Source: Phaseolus vulgaris (lineage: Eukaryota; Streptophyta; Magnoliopsida; Fabales; Fabaceae). Taken from it: 64,000 bases of DNA. Of this stretch, positions 1-11,185 are shown in pieces (the stretch's first letter is position 1; the number at the start of each line of letters is the position of its first letter). The position numbers and the translations under genes are program-made. Where the stretch lies: assembly GCF_000499845.2 (NCBI RefSeq), contig NC_023756.2, positions 31,835,660-31,899,659 on the forward strand. Direction: 5' to 3'. The notes beneath the pieces are model-generated. The model saw only the letters and a program-made list of their open reading frames with translations. It had not been told where the DNA came from and did not search any database.

Positions 1-2352
1 GTTGAACTTTCTTCTCCTTTGCCGCACTGGTCTCACCAAGTTGTCCATCGCCAAATGATGGCACAAGAAGTCGGGATCGATCCCGGGCATGTCCGAAGCG
101 GACCATGCAAACGCATCCAGATGCCGCTCTATCACCTTGGCGATCTGGCCCTGGAGCTCGACTTCCAGAGATCTTCCCAGCTTGAAGATCTTTCCTCCGA
201 TCTCTCTCTCGAGCCACTGCTCGACAGGCTTTGGCCTGGTTTCTCTGGCGATCACCGCCCTGGCGATTTCCAGTTCCCTCGCTTCCTCAGGGCGATTCCT
301 TGCCTCTTCTTCCTCCAGACCGGCGTTCCCCTCCCCCAACTCAGCATCCACCATCACCACGTCTCTTCCGGCGGTCTCTTCTATTATCGTCGATCTGGGC
401 TTCACACCAGGAGGCGGGGTGGTTGTCACGTAACTCACCGACCTCTTGTTTTTTAGGCTATTCTCATAGCACTTCTTCGCTTCTTTCTGGTCGGATTTGA
501 TGGTGATCACCACCCCCTCCATAGACGGCAACTTCACCTTCATGTGCCGGGTCGACGGTATAGCGCCTATTCTGTTGAGCGTGGGTCTTCCCAGCAGAAT
601 ATTGTATGCTGAAGGAGCGTTTACGACAAGGTATTTGATTTTCTCTGTTCTTGTGCCCGCCTCATCTGTAAACGTAGTCCTCAACTCAATGTACCCCCTC
701 ACCTTCACCTGGTCACCAGCGAAACCATACAAACACCCTCCATAGGGCCTCAGCTGGTCAAGGGGTAGCTCCAACTGCGTGAAAGTTGACCAGAACATCA
801 CGTCTGCCGAGCTTCCTTGGTCCACCAGAACCCTGTGGACCTTTCTTCCTGCTGTGATCAACGAGATGACTATGGGATCGTTGTCATGAGGCACAAGGTC
901 CCGAAGATCTTGCTTGGTGAACGCGATGTCCACTTCCGGCGAGTGGTCTTCAAACATATCCACCGTCATCACAGACCTCGCGTACTTCTTCCTCTGTGAT
1001 GCGGTGCATCCACCACCCGAGAAACCCCCTGCAATGGTGTGGATTTCCCCGTGTGTGGGCATCTCGTGCTGCTGAGCCTCTCCACCTGCTGGTTGGGAGC
1101 TCGACGCGCCCCCCGTCCTTCTGTCCAGCAAGTAGTCGTTTAGGAACCCGCTCTTGACCAGATCGTCGAGCTGGTATCCTAAAGCCAAGCATAAATCCAC
1201 GGTGTGGCCAAAGCCCTGGTGAAACTCACACCAGGCGTCTGGCTTTGGTCCCAGCACCTTGTCGCCCACCTTCTCGGGCGCTTTCCACCTGGCTGATATA
1301 TTGGGAATGGCGATCAGGTCCGTCAATCCCATGACAAACTTGTGCTTAGGCGGGCGATTGTACTCCCGTCGTGCTGGTTGAGGGCGCCCTTGGCCCCTGC
1401 CCTTGTTCTTCCTTGGATCATAAGGATGGCGAGTCCTCTGATCCCTTCTGGCCGCTGCTGTCTCCAGCACCCTCTGCGGCTGGATCCAGGTCTGGGCACG
1501 TGGCCTAGCGGGAGCCACGCTTCCCCTCTTCTCGGCGACTTCACTCTCATCGGCGATGTGGGCCACCGCAACTCGCCTGACCTCAGCAAACGTGGCAGGG
1601 TGAGCCCTGATCAATGCTTCGCAAAATGGTCCCGGCAGCACGCCCTTCTTAAACGCGTAGACCAACATTTCTTCATCTTTGGCCAGCGATCGGACCATCT
1701 GCGCCCCAAAACGATTCAGGTAGTCCCTGAGGGACTCTCCCTGATACTGCCTTATGTCAAACAAATCATAAGACACCCTGGGCGGTGCCTTATTCACGAT
1801 GTACTGCTCGACGAAAATCTTTGAAAACTGTTGGAAGTTGGTTATGTGACCGGTATGCAGGCTCACAAACCACTCCAGCGTCGTTCCCTGGAGTGTACTT
1901 ACAAACATCTTGCAGTACACGGCGTCTGATCCTCCTGACAGCATCATCTGCGTATGGAACGTGGTGAGATGAGCCTCAGGATCCTCCACGCCAGTGAAAA
2001 CAGCCTTAACAGGTACCACACTCGCAGGGATAGGCGTGTCAGTAATTGCCTGAGCGAAAGGCATAGGAAAAACACGAGGCGGCGTTGACGGCGCGACCTC
2101 TTCAGCGACTGGGCGCCCTCGCTGCTCTTGAAGAGCTTGACGCAGCTCTTCAGTCACTTTGCTAAGCTCATCATTCCTGGCCCGAGAGGCGACCAGGTCC
2201 TCATGCATTCTCGCCTGCTCTATACGCGAGGCTTCCACATTCGCTTGCAACGAACGCATGATCTCCACCATCTGCGCCATGGTCATGGCGCTGGCGCCTT
2301 CAGCAGCAACGGGCACAACTGGACTTGAACGGTTGCTTCTCATTTTTCTCAT
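1..2352 (-). CDS. gag-pol: Tat gag-protease-RT polyprotein, N-terminal 784 codons, open to window edge
   Basis: Retroelement polyprotein supplying capsid (gag) and protease for reverse transcription in cytoplasmic particles. I translated the strand from the ATG at 2352-2350 and found no stop in 784 codons. In order I see a coiled, Glu/Arg-rich N-terminus, a retrotransposon gag domain (motif FHTQMMLSGGSDAVYCKMF near residue 145), a basic stretch, a C-X2-H-X4-H-X4-C knuckle (WCEFHQGFGHTVDLC), and an aspartic protease with VLVDQGSSADVMF. The frame then enters the linker before RT (DMPGIDPDFLCHH). The start was chosen because the same ATG context is kept in E2 at 12847. Unlike E2 and the composite element, no nonsense codon is present, so this copy may be younger. 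Whether pol is intact cannot be seen. Confidence 0.88.
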   Translation of the reverse strand, partial: MRKMRSNRSSPVVPVAAEGASAMTMAQMVEIMRSLQANVEASRIEQARMHEDLVASRARNDELSKVTEELRQALQEQRGRPVAEEVAPSTPPRVFPMPFAQAITDTPIPASVVPVKAVFTGVEDPEAHLTTFHTQMMLSGGSDAVYCKMFVSTLQGTTLEWFVSLHTGHITNFQQFSKIFVEQYIVNKAPPRVSYDLFDIRQYQGESLRDYLNRFGAQMVRSLAKDEEMLVYAFKKGVLPGPFCEALIRAHPATFAEVRRVAVAHIADESEVAEKRGSVAPARPRAQTWIQPQRVLETAAARRDQRTRHPYDPRKNKGRGQGRPQPARREYNRPPKHKFVMGLTDLIAIPNISARWKAPEKVGDKVLGPKPDAWCEFHQGFGHTVDLCLALGYQLDDLVKSGFLNDYLLDRRTGGASSSQPAGGEAQQHEMPTHGEIHTIAGGFSGGGCTASQRKKYARSVMTVDMFEDHSPEVDIAFTKQDLRDLVPHDNDPIVISLITAGRKVHRVLVDQGSSADVMFWSTFTQLELPLDQLRPYGGCLYGFAGDQVKVRGYIELRTTFTDEAGTRTEKIKYLVVNAPSAYNILLGRPTLNRIGAIPSTRHMKVKLPSMEGVVITIKSDQKEAKKCYENSLKNKRSVSYVTTTPPPGVKPRSTIIEETAGRDVVMVDAELGEGNAGLEEEEARNRPEEARELEIARAVIARETRPKPVEQWLEREIGGKIFKLGRSLEVELQGQIAKVIERHLDAFAWSASDMPGIDPDFLCHHLAMDNLVRPVRQRRRKFN

Positions 2353-2745
2353 GAAAACTTGGCAAATCACAGAGTGCAATGAACAACACTTCCTTCAGCG
2401 ACGATCGATTCAGCGATCAATCGGTCAGAACTTCGCGAAACTTCGAAAGAAACCTCAAGAACGCAGAAAACCTCCACAGAAACCCGCAACTCCACCAGAA
2501 ACCACCGCTTCTTCCACGAAAAACCAAACGAGCCAAAGAACTCGGATTTCACCGAACAAAACTCGCGCAATCAGCAGAAAACTTCACCTCACCGAACAAG
2601 AACCCAGACGAACGGTGGAAAACGCGAAATCACCGAACAAAATCTAGATGAACAGCGAACAATGGTTGCACCAGCACACAACCACACAGAAAACTGCGAA
2701 AACCTCCAAGAACTCACGCTGTGGATGGGAACAGGTTTTACACGA

Positions 2746-2762
2746 CCCCACGGTGGGCGCCT
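2746..2762 (-). other. Primer-binding site, tRNA-Lys type
   Basis: Two bases after the LTR end the minus strand reads AGGCGCCCACCGTGGGG. Apart from the first base this matches the complement of the 3' end of plant tRNA-Lys(CUU) as I recall that tRNA. The same site follows the LTRs at 12456, 49137 and 60625. Confidence 0.8.
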
Positions 2763-2764
2763 GA

Positions 2765-3659
2765 TGATCCTGCCTGTTGACCAAAACGCTGGAGCTATGC
2801 CTCGTCAAACTTGGATCGACGTATGCGCCGCGTTTGCCTCCGTCCTTCGCCGCGATCCACCTCAAGAACCTGCAAAAGAACAGAACGGCGCTGTTGCGGC
2901 CGATCGCACTCCAACGCCCAAGTCAGTGACTGAACCACCAATTACTAAGAGTAACACTCAAGAACTCTCAAGGAACCGTGAACTAGTTCTCTCTCTCAGT
3001 ATACTCAAGAACTCGCAAGCGTAAAGAAGACAATCTGAACGTGCGTACCTCAGAAGTTCGTTGGGAAACCCTTATATACCTGGACACTTTCTCTCTCCTG
3101 GCAGTTACACATCTGGACACGTGGCTCGCATCCAGCTGTACACGTGCCATCATCTGGAGCCTTCTTGACTTGGGCGCTACTTCTGACTCTCCTGTGGCTA
3201 AGTTACTTATGCATGATACTTACTCAGTGCATAGTTAACTTGGAGCGCGATCTCTACTGGGATTGGCGAGTTAGGGTGCCTTCGTACACACCTTCCCTGT
3301 GGTCTCGCCGGCCGCCTTCATGATCTGCACCACCTGTTTCACCGTGTATGCTCAAGCAAGTTGTCCCCCGACCTCATCCTCTGGCCAGCTGGGAAATGTC
3401 TATCTGCCTTCATCTTCGGCGATGTGCTTGTCTCGGCGATCTCCAATCACTTGGTCGCCTGGGTTTACATCTGGCGACTTCATCTTTAACCCGGTGACCG
3501 CCAATTCTGGTGTGCTGGAGCTCGGAGCACGCCAACTTATTAACTGGCGACTACACGAGCCCCCCGACTTCCTTCCCTTCTGCCAGCAAGGCGTCCCATC
3601 AACACGCCTATACAATAGCTTGATGCCACGTCATCACTTCCGACTACCAGGGCGGTACA
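2765..3659 (-). repeat. 5' LTR of E1 (895 bp)
   Basis: On the minus strand it begins TGTACCGCCCTGGTAG and ends GGCAGGATCA. It contains paired CACGTG G-boxes upstream of a TATATAAG promoter (near 3075-3160) and the conserved U5 block with CGGCCG and GCGCC near 2880-2930. It is clearly related to the LTRs of E2 and to the solo LTRs at 28683-29471 and 57218-57973. Confidence 0.88.
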
Positions 3660-4128
3660 ATTTTTATTCTTTTTTGCAAAAAAAATATTTTATTTTTTAT
3701 TTATGCGGGCTAGTGAGCCAACTCGCTCTAGCCCGCTGTTGGCCCACACGGGCTGCGAGTTATGCGGGCGGACCTAAGCGGGTAAGCGGGTTAGATTAGT
3801 GAGCTCGTCCCATGCTTTTAAGGTAGTGGGCTGTGGGCCGACACGCATTGTCATCCCTAATTAAAATTCATAAGTGCCTATCTTTTTGTATGATATATTA
3901 ATGAATTATGACACTTATAAATTAACTACCAATTTAGAAACTATTTATCAATAATAAAAATTATTTTGGATACAATAATTTGTTAATCTCTAAAATATTA
4001 TTTTTTTATTTAACAATTTTTGTACTATTTATCCTCGTACTCATCCTTATCTCAAATTACTAAAACATATTTAATGAGGATAAAAAAACTAAAACAACTT
4101 CAATTTATTAGGTCAGCTAAAAAATTAT
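3660..4128. other. Gene-free AT-rich DNA with a GC-rich island (possible hAT end)
   Basis: No coding signal. Between about 3703 and 3861 a block built on repeated gcgggc and gagct words ends in TGTCATCCCTA. Read on the minus strand this gives TAGGGATGACA, similar to the ends of plant hAT transposons and their GC-rich subterminal repeats. A matching second end was not found; E1 may have removed it. Confidence 0.3.
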
Positions 4129-5222
4129 TGTACCGATCAGGTCATCGGGTGTGATGACGTGGACAAGAGAAAGATGGGCGGTCAAGAAGTCAACATAGTC
4201 GCCGTTTGTGGGAGTGGCGTTCTGCAAAGTACATAGTCGGTTGTCGCCAGGTTTTCATGTCATTGCCGTGTTAGATAATGGAAGATCGGGTGGTCTGACA
4301 TCGCCAGAAAAAGTACATCGTCGGGCTTCCCAGTAAATTTAGTTGAGGCTGATGGAGGTTCAAGCGAGTGAGTTCAAGCGTGTGAGTTCAGTAAAGATGA
4401 TTGTTACGTCAGCATGAAGCGTGAAGGTTAAGTGAGTTGGAGGAAACAACTCGCTCGCTCCCAGAGTGGACAATCGTCGATGGCGAGTTCCCCTCAGCTA
4501 GAACGTGCATGGCGTGGCAAAGAGGAAGGTGGCACCTGCGACAAGCGATATCACAGAGATGGTGTACTTTGTTGCATCCGATACTCGCCTTGTCGGGTGG
4601 CGTTCCAGAGTGTGTTACGTGCTAGGTTACGCATTGAATAGGAGACTTGGCCGCGTGACTGGATGCTACATAGAAATGACGCTCAAATTGCCCCAACCCA
4701 GATGATGACACGTGTAGGGTTGGATACTACCTGTTATCCCAACCCAGATGATGACACGAGTAGGGTTGGATGCTACATAGAAATGACGCCCAAGTTACCC
4801 CCGCCTAGATTGTGACACATGTAGGGTTGGGTACTACCTGTTACCCCAAGCCAGATGACGACACGTGCAGGGTTGGATGCGAGCCACGCGTCCAAAGCGT
4901 AACTGCCTGGAGAGAGAAAAAACCTAGGTATAAAAGGTAAACTTAACAGAATTTGCAAAGGTAAGTTCATTACGGCTCATTGTTTTCTGGTTGAGAATAT
5001 TTGAGTACGGTCCTACAACACTTAGTTTTCTCTCAGTTTTTGGGTGTTCCTGTTACTGACTTGAGCGTCGGAGCGCCACCGGCCGCAGAGGCGCCATACT
5101 GTGTTTTCAGGTTCTCAGAGAGACAATCTGTGGTGTGGACTTCAAGCGCACATGGTGTTAAAGATGGTGAGGGAAGACCGTGACGAGGCATCGTTCTTGC
5201 GCTTGGTCAACCGACAGGAACA
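4129..5222 (+). repeat. Solo LTR of a Tat-like gypsy family (1094 bp)
   Basis: Starts TGTACCGATCAGG and ends CGACAGGAACA. It is flanked by the perfect 5-bp duplication ATTAT (4124-4128 and 5223-5227), so it is a complete solo LTR left by recombination between the two LTRs of an element. It holds CACGTG motifs, a TATA-like GTATAAAAGG near 4927 and the family U5 block at 5056-5110. Confidence 0.9.
4690..4882 (+). repeat. G-box tandem repeat inside the solo LTR
   Basis: Four degenerate units of about 45-60 bp, each with a CCAGATGATGACACGTG-like core followed by TAGGGTTGGAT. Two units carry an intact CACGTG and two are altered (cacgag, cacatg). The array sits directly upstream of the presumed TATA box, where copy number could alter LTR promoter strength. 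Confidence 0.65.
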
Positions 5223-5227
5223 ATTAT

Positions 5228-5890
5228 AGTTACTTATCTTTAATCCTTAATTTTAAAACTTATAAAAACACACATTTAATCATTTTTTATAGTTATTTAA
5301 CTTTTATTTAATTATTATTTGATATTTTATTTTAATTTAATATTTATGTAATTATAATTTAATATTTAATATTAAATGAATATCCTTATTACATTAGATA
5401 ATTTTTTTATAATATTATATTCTTGTTTGTGATTCTGTCAGAGACGATAGAAAATGATAAATATATTGTGGGATGTTACCAGTAAAGTTTTGAGACATTA
5501 TACATTAAATTAATGCATATATTAATATATTACATAAATAATTAAATACATAAATTATTGTTATTAATGTTGCTTTAGTATATTAATCTCTGTATTAAGT
5601 TCTTGTAATGATTTTAATGATATCAAATAAATAATTAATAATTAACATAATACATTAATATATTTCATAAATGACATCAAATAATAATTAAATACATATA
5701 TTAATTATTTTTTATATGTGAGAATAAGAGATTAAAGGATAGGAAAGAGATAAATGAAGATAATAACTGTAATTACAAGAGGGTTGGGATACTGGTTAAA
5801 TGAAGATTCTTTAGGAAATGGATAAAAAGAAAAGGGCAGAAGCTGTGTATATACACGAAACTGAAACTGATATCACAAATAAGTGCGATA
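5228..5890. other. Gene-free AT-rich DNA
   Basis: Very AT-rich sequence with repeated aattaata and taattaaat words. No ORF, RNA gene or repeat family was recognised. Confidence 0.6.
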
Positions 5891-5895
5891 TAGGG

Positions 5896-6645
5896 TGATC
5901 CGGTCGGTCATCAGTAGTTGATGACGTCAGCAGAAGATAATCACGTGGGCCACTCGTAGGGTGACACGTGGACCGGGTGACAGAGAGATCAGGGAGCAGA
6001 TCACCTAGAACGGTGATCGGAGGTCATCCAAAGAGCTGATCGGTGGTCAATAGCCAAGTGGCCACCGACAGATCAGTCGGCAGAGAAGTCAGGGGACAGA
6101 TCACCCAGAACGGTGATCGGTGGTCAGTAACCAAGCGATCACCGACAGATCAGTTCCCAGATGAACATCTGGGGGCAGAACGCGAGAAGCAATAGGGCAC
6201 CGATCAGTCATCGAGTGCATGGTCATCGGGGTTTCATGTTACACAGACAAGCGCAGACACGCGCAGACACTCACGTTTTACTGATTCTGGAGGTACGTTG
6301 CCACAGAAAAGCGCAACAGGTTTCTGACACATGCCAGAGAGGCATAACAGAATTCTGTTAGGCGCAGATACAGGAGGAGGCATAAAAGAGAATCAGAGCG
6401 AGATTCAGAAGGGGTTTTTTTTACACACATTACTGCACAGTTTTTCTTATTGGTGGTTATGTGATCTAACTTGATCGTCGGAGTGCAAACGGCCGCTAGA
6501 GGCGCCGTCTGTGTGTTTTGCAGGTCGCGTTTGGAGATCCTAGAGAAGGTTCTGAGGGTGATTTTGCAGATAACACAGTCACGTAGACGGGGTAGGGAGA
6601 GAGCTACGAAGCGATTCCTCCACGCTCGAGTTGTCGGCAGGATCA
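5896..6645 (+). repeat. Solo gypsy LTR (750 bp)
   Basis: Starts TGATCCGGTCGGTCATC and ends TCGGCAGGATCA, flanked by the duplication TAGGG (5891-5895 and 6646-6650). It belongs to the same family as the minus-strand solo LTR at 24103-25285 and the fragment at 8907-9458, but lacks part of their middle section. It has repeated GATCACCGACAGATCAG blocks and the U5 motif at 6461-6524. Confidence 0.9.
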
Positions 6646-6650
6646 TAGGG

Positions 6651-8422
6651 TGATGAAGATATATAGAGTGGGTATAACATAACAACACTAATGTGGATGA
6701 ATTTGGTGTATATGATAAACATGCTCAAGGGAAGGATATTTTTTAAGGAGAAGGAACTTGTTGATTATGTTTCAAATCTCTCCTAAAAAAATTTCTTAAT
6801 TACCTTCAAGAAAAGTAAATGAATATAAATAAATCAGATTTGAGTTTAAGTATAAAAACAACTTTATTTACTAAACAACATATTAAATTAGAAATTTATG
6901 GTGCTTCCAAATTCAACTGGAACAAGATCTAAATATACAATCAACTTTCAGGATAACAATTATAACAATGAAATGACAATTTATCAAGGAATTTATTCTC
7001 ATATTCCCACAGGTAAGTGTTTCTCTCTATATGCACGGAATACTAACAAACCACAATTTCTTTTCATTTCATCTTCATATTACAATCACATTAGAAACAT
7101 GAATATTAAGGTCTTTTGTAGGGTTATAATGAGGTCGGACTTTGAAAAAATATTGGGTTTTTGAGATAACAAAATGCACACTTAAAATAAGAATATACCT
7201 ATGATTCAAATACAATACATATGTGCTATTTAATCACTAATTTCCTTGACTTTAATATTTTCCGCATCTTTAGTTATTCATGATTTCAAAATTAACTTTT
7301 TTCTCTCTTTTTTTCATTATTTTTCAATCACAATAGAAATAGATTATTCCTATTTCCAACCAAATAAATTATTTAAACTTAAATTATTCAACAACTAAAA
7401 CCAACCATTCCTTTTTCAATATACAAATTGCATCTATGTTCTCCTTCCTTAAACATGCTAACAGGTAGGAAAAAAGTGTTATCAGAAAGATATAATCAAT
7501 TAAAATAAAGGTTGGTTATTTGGTCCTTGGTTTTAATCAATACAAATGCCTTAATCATTTTCATGTTCTTTTATGATGTAACATGAAATAAAAAATCAAG
7601 TAACCACAATTGTTAATTCATCTGTGAAACTCTCCAACCGTTGAAGATTCACACACACTTACTTGACTTAATTAATCTAATTTATTATTTCTTGTCATTC
7701 ACTGTTCCAACTAATTATCCTGTTAAATTTTCAAGTATCATAATCTCAATCACATTTGAATATGGATTCAACATATTTTCTTTTCTAACCCATGTCTATA
7801 TCTTTTCACTGTTCTAATCTTTAAACATAAAGTCTGATTCATATTTTTCCATAATTAAAATTAATATTCCAATTCTTACAATAATATTTAAGAACAAATA
7901 AAACTAGAAAAAACAACTCAATAATTAAAATAAAATAGAAAAAACACAACAATGAAAATAAAACTAAAATATAAGCGAGTTAAACAATTAAAAATATAAA
8001 TAAGCAAATTCAACAACTGAAAGGAAATAAATAGAAAGATAAAACCATGTTTTTTGTTCTCCTTTGTGCTCAATCCCTTCTTCTTAGCAATTCATACAAT
8101 TTTGTATTTAACTCCTCATCTACACTTGTAAATTGTCCTGCTTTATCTCCTGGATCTGCCCCCCCTTCCCGAAAAAATAATACTTGTCCCAGGCCATGCA
8201 ACATAAGCTCCAAACTGATATGGAGGCATAAAAGGGTTGGGTTGCCCTTGAGCACACAATTTTTGGAACGCTCAACTCGCTGAGGCAAGTTGTATGTCGC
8301 CTAAGTGAGTTTCTTAGCACAATAATTCCAATTTTTGAAAAATAACATAGAGTTCATTAATAAGTATCAAAGAAAAAAATAAAATAAAAGAATAAACAAT
8401 CAATAGTAAAAAAAAATATATC
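6651..8422. other. Gene-free AT-rich DNA
   Basis: About 1.8 kb of low-complexity AT-rich sequence. Short ORFs (for example 6898-7164) show no domain, no codon bias and no recognisable homology. This may be the oldest, non-retrotransposon background in the window. I see no promoter or splice evidence. Confidence 0.55.
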
Positions 8423-8427
8423 ATATT

Positions 8428-8906
8428 TGTTAGAATATGTGGCTTTAAGTCAAGAATGAAATTTCTTCGAGAATCAATTGATAAAGAAATTCAGTTTGCC
8501 AAATCACAAAGCAAAAACAACAGCACCAGAAAAACAATTGGTTGTTTAGCAGAAACAATCGGTTGTTTATACAAGTTTACAAATATCAAATCTAAATTTA
8601 AAGAGTTAAGGGATAGAGAAAATGCACACAGATGTTTATACTGGTTCACTCTAAACCCAGAGCTACATCCAGTCTTCTCAGAAACCACTGAGGAACAACA
8701 CTAAGCAATCAAACCTAGATCACTTACAACACAACCAAGAAAGTGACCTTGATCCCCTCAAGACACATACTTCTCTTGGCCAACACACCAACACTAAGAA
8801 TGCTGATCTCGATCCCCTCAAGAACACACAACACTTCTCAGTAAACACACAAAGATTCTTGTTCAACAGATACAAGGATTACACTTGTTACAGAAGCAAA
8901 TCTGAA
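8428..8906 (-). repeat. 3' LTR fragment of copia M
   Basis: Matches 10142-10590 of the 5' LTR almost base for base, apart from a ~50-bp deletion just inside the TGTTAG end (8442-8451 region). It is cut at 8906 by a gypsy LTR fragment. It contains the palindromic word AAACAATCGGTTGTTT and variants. Confidence 0.8.
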
Positions 8907-9458
8907 TACACGATTTCCCCTTCACGATGCCATGCACGTAATGGGTTGAGAGAGTAACCAATCACTGACCGGTTTACTGACTCCCTCAGACCACTCTCGT
9001 GCACGACTATACCGACGAGGAGCTCTTCTTTCTCTGAGGTATGATCATGCGAGGTCCATGCGTAACGCTCTCGCTGGGAATCTCAGTCCCATTTTAACTG
9101 CGTGTAACACGAAACCCCGATGACCATGCACCCGATGACTGATCGGGTGCTCTATTGCTTCTCGCGTTCTTCCCCGGGTGTTTATCTTGGAACTGATCTG
9201 TCAGTGGCCACTCGGTTACTGACCACCGATCACCATACCGGGTGATCTCCACCCTGATCTCTCTGCCACCTGATCCACGTCTCCCCCGTTTATCTTGGAA
9301 CTGATCTGTCGGTGGCCACTCGGTTACTGACCACCGATCTCCATACCGGGGAATCTCCTCCATGATTACTCTGCCACCTGATCCACGTGTCCCCCGGCGA
9401 GTGGTCCACGTGGTTATCTGCTGCTGACGTCATCGACTACCGATGACCGACCGGATCA
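8907..9458 (-). repeat. Truncated gypsy LTR with a 108-bp internal duplication
   Basis: Reading the minus strand it starts TGATCCGGTCGGTCATCGG at 9458 and is homologous to the solo LTR 24103-25285, but its far end is missing. Positions 9181-9288 and 9289-9396 are tandem copies of one 108-bp unit. It lies exactly between the copia 3' LTR piece and gag, so it marks the breakpoint of the internal deletion in M. Confidence 0.75.
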
Positions 9459-9466
9459 GAAGCCCC

Positions 9467-10087
9467 CTAGTCTCCATGCTTGTCTTCGCTTTCTTGAACA
9501 TTGAGTCGATTCATCTCTAACTCATGTTCCCTAAGCTTACCAAACAAAGAAGTCATACTCAAGGATGTTAGATCTTTAGATTCGGAAATAGCAGTTTCCT
9601 TGGGTTGCCATGTTCTATCAAGACATTTCAAGATCCTGATGTTTAGCTCTTTCTTTTCAAAGGTCTTGTCAAGGCTCATTAGATGATTTATGATGTGCGT
9701 GAATCTTTTCAAAGGTCTTGTTTCACCTTTGAGCATTCTGAACATCTCATACTCTTGGATTCGAGTATGCTTCCTAGCTCTCTTCACCTCATTTGTACCT
9801 TTACGAGTTACCTCCAAGGTGTCCCACATCTCTTTTGATGATTTGCATTGAGAGACCCTGACAAACTCATCTGAATTTAAAGCAGAGATTATTATATTTT
9901 TGGCAATGCAATTGAATTTGGCCTTCTTGCTTTTTGAATCAGTCCATTGAGACCAAGGCTTTTCAATGGAGGATCCATCTTTTACAGACTTTGGGATAAA
10001 AGGACCATTTTCAATTGCATCCCAAATTCCTTTCTCTAGTGATTCCATAAAGATTTTCATTCTCACTTTCCAAAATTGATAATTCAA
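9467..10087 (-). pseudogene. gag: Copia gag fragment (UBN2-type), element M
   Basis: A 206-codon open piece of Sirevirus-like copia gag, the capsid precursor. It begins inside the domain at NYQFWKVRMKIFMESLEKG and runs through the usual VSQCKSSKEMWDTLE, TRIQEYEMFRM and LNIRILKCLDRTW blocks. The true N-terminus is missing: the LTR-to-gag junction at about 10088-10091 deleted the end of the LTR, the primer site and the first ~25 codons. The C-terminal zinc knuckle is also absent. It is homologous to the gag fragment at 61022 and more distantly to Q gag at 45309-46969. Confidence 0.85.
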
Positions 10088-10090
10088 TGA

Positions 10091-11180
10091 GGCTTTAAAC
10101 TAGAGAGGGGGGTGGGGGTGAATTGTTTAAAGAGGTTTTTCGAAAACTTTTCAGTCAAGAATGAAATTTCTTCGAGAATCAATTGATAAAGAAATTCAGT
10201 TTGCCAAATCACAAAGCAAAAACAATAGCACTAAAAAAACAATCGGTTGTTTGTACCAGTTTACAAATATCAAAACTGAATTTAAAGAGTTAAGGGATAG
10301 AGAAAATGCACACAGATGTTTATACTGGTTCAGTCTAAACCCAGAGCTACATCCAGTCTTCTCAGAAACCACTGAGGAACAGTACTAAGCAATCAAACCT
10401 AGATCACTTACAACACAACCAAGAAAGTGACCTTGATCCCCTCAAGATACACACTTCTCTTCGCCAACACACCAACACTAAAAATGTTGATCTTGATCCC
10501 CTCAAGAACACACATCACTTCTCAACAAACAGACAAAGATTCTTGTTCAACAGATACAAGGATTACACTTGTTACAGAAGCAAATCTGAAATCAATACAA
10601 GTAGAAATCCTATCCCACACACTTTGATCAATCTCAATCTCTAAGCAATCTCAACTCTTTAAAAAACTCTAAAAACTTGTGTTAATTGTTCTTACTCAAA
10701 TCTCTTTTTCTGAATATATTCAAAGATGTTGTTTGTTATTAAATCTTAACAAACTTATTCATTGCATTTAAAGATTGGTCAAATCATTAAAGACTGGAGC
10801 GTAATCAGTTAAAAACATTTAAAGCTCAGTAAAAAAAAACCATTTTTCTGTTATGGTACCAAAACAAATAATCGGTTGTTTTGGTTTTAACAGATTAACC
10901 ATTTTTAAAATAGTTTTCAATCTTTTCTAAAAACACCTATGTATACAAAAATTGGTTGTTTCGACAAAACAATCGGTTGTTTTTCACTTAGTTTGAAAAA
11001 CACTTTTCTTTTAAAAAGATTGAGAATGCCTATTCTTTGGATTCGATCAAGGGTGAATTACAAAACTCAATCTACCCAGATCCTATCTAAGACAGCTCAA
11101 CAACAACAAGCACAACCAAGCCTTCAACATCCTTCAAAGGGTTTGGATTCTTCAAATCTTGAACACCACTTGGTTCAACA
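10091..11180 (-). repeat. 5' LTR of copia M (about 1.09 kb)
   Basis: Minus strand starts TGTTGAACCAAGTGG at 11180. The tail matches copia P's LTR up to the deletion joining it to gag. It carries several copies of the AAACAAYCGRTTGTTT palindrome (10236-10255, 10868-10880, 10945-10985). Confidence 0.8.
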
Positions 11181-11185
11181 ATATT

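Larger units (their letters stand above)
1..3659 (-). mobile_element. Ty3/gypsy Tat-lineage element E1, 5' part only
   Basis: Minus-strand LTR retrotransposon cut by the left window edge. Visible parts in transcription order are an 895-bp 5' LTR (3659-2765), a tRNA-Lys-type primer-binding site, a leader of about 390 bp and an open gag-protease-RT frame. The protein is collinear with element E2 (11567-23787), which shows the reverse transcriptase, two RNase H domains and integrase that place the family in the Tat lineage. The 3' LTR and partner target duplication lie outside the window; the 5 bp next to the LTR are 3660-3664. Confidence 0.9.
8428..11180 (-). mobile_element. Ty1/copia element M, internally deleted remnant
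   Basis: Outer boundaries are TGTTAG at 8428 and TTCAACA ending at 11180, flanked by the perfect duplication ATATT (8423-8427 and 11181-11185). In minus-strand order it holds a 5' LTR (11180-10091), a gag fragment (10087-9467), a foreign gypsy LTR fragment and the terminal part of the 3' LTR (8906-8428). Protease, integrase, RT and RNase H are gone. Its LTR matches that of copia P (23801-60959). Confidence 0.82.

Noticed and set aside
6898..7164. 88-codon plus-strand ORF in AT-rich DNA
   Set aside because: No domain, no homologue recognised, and the composition is that of the surrounding non-coding DNA.
8456..8704. 82-codon ORF with a near twin at 10161-10388
   Set aside because: Both lie in the antisense direction inside copia M LTR sequence; the similarity comes from the LTR pair, not from a gene family.
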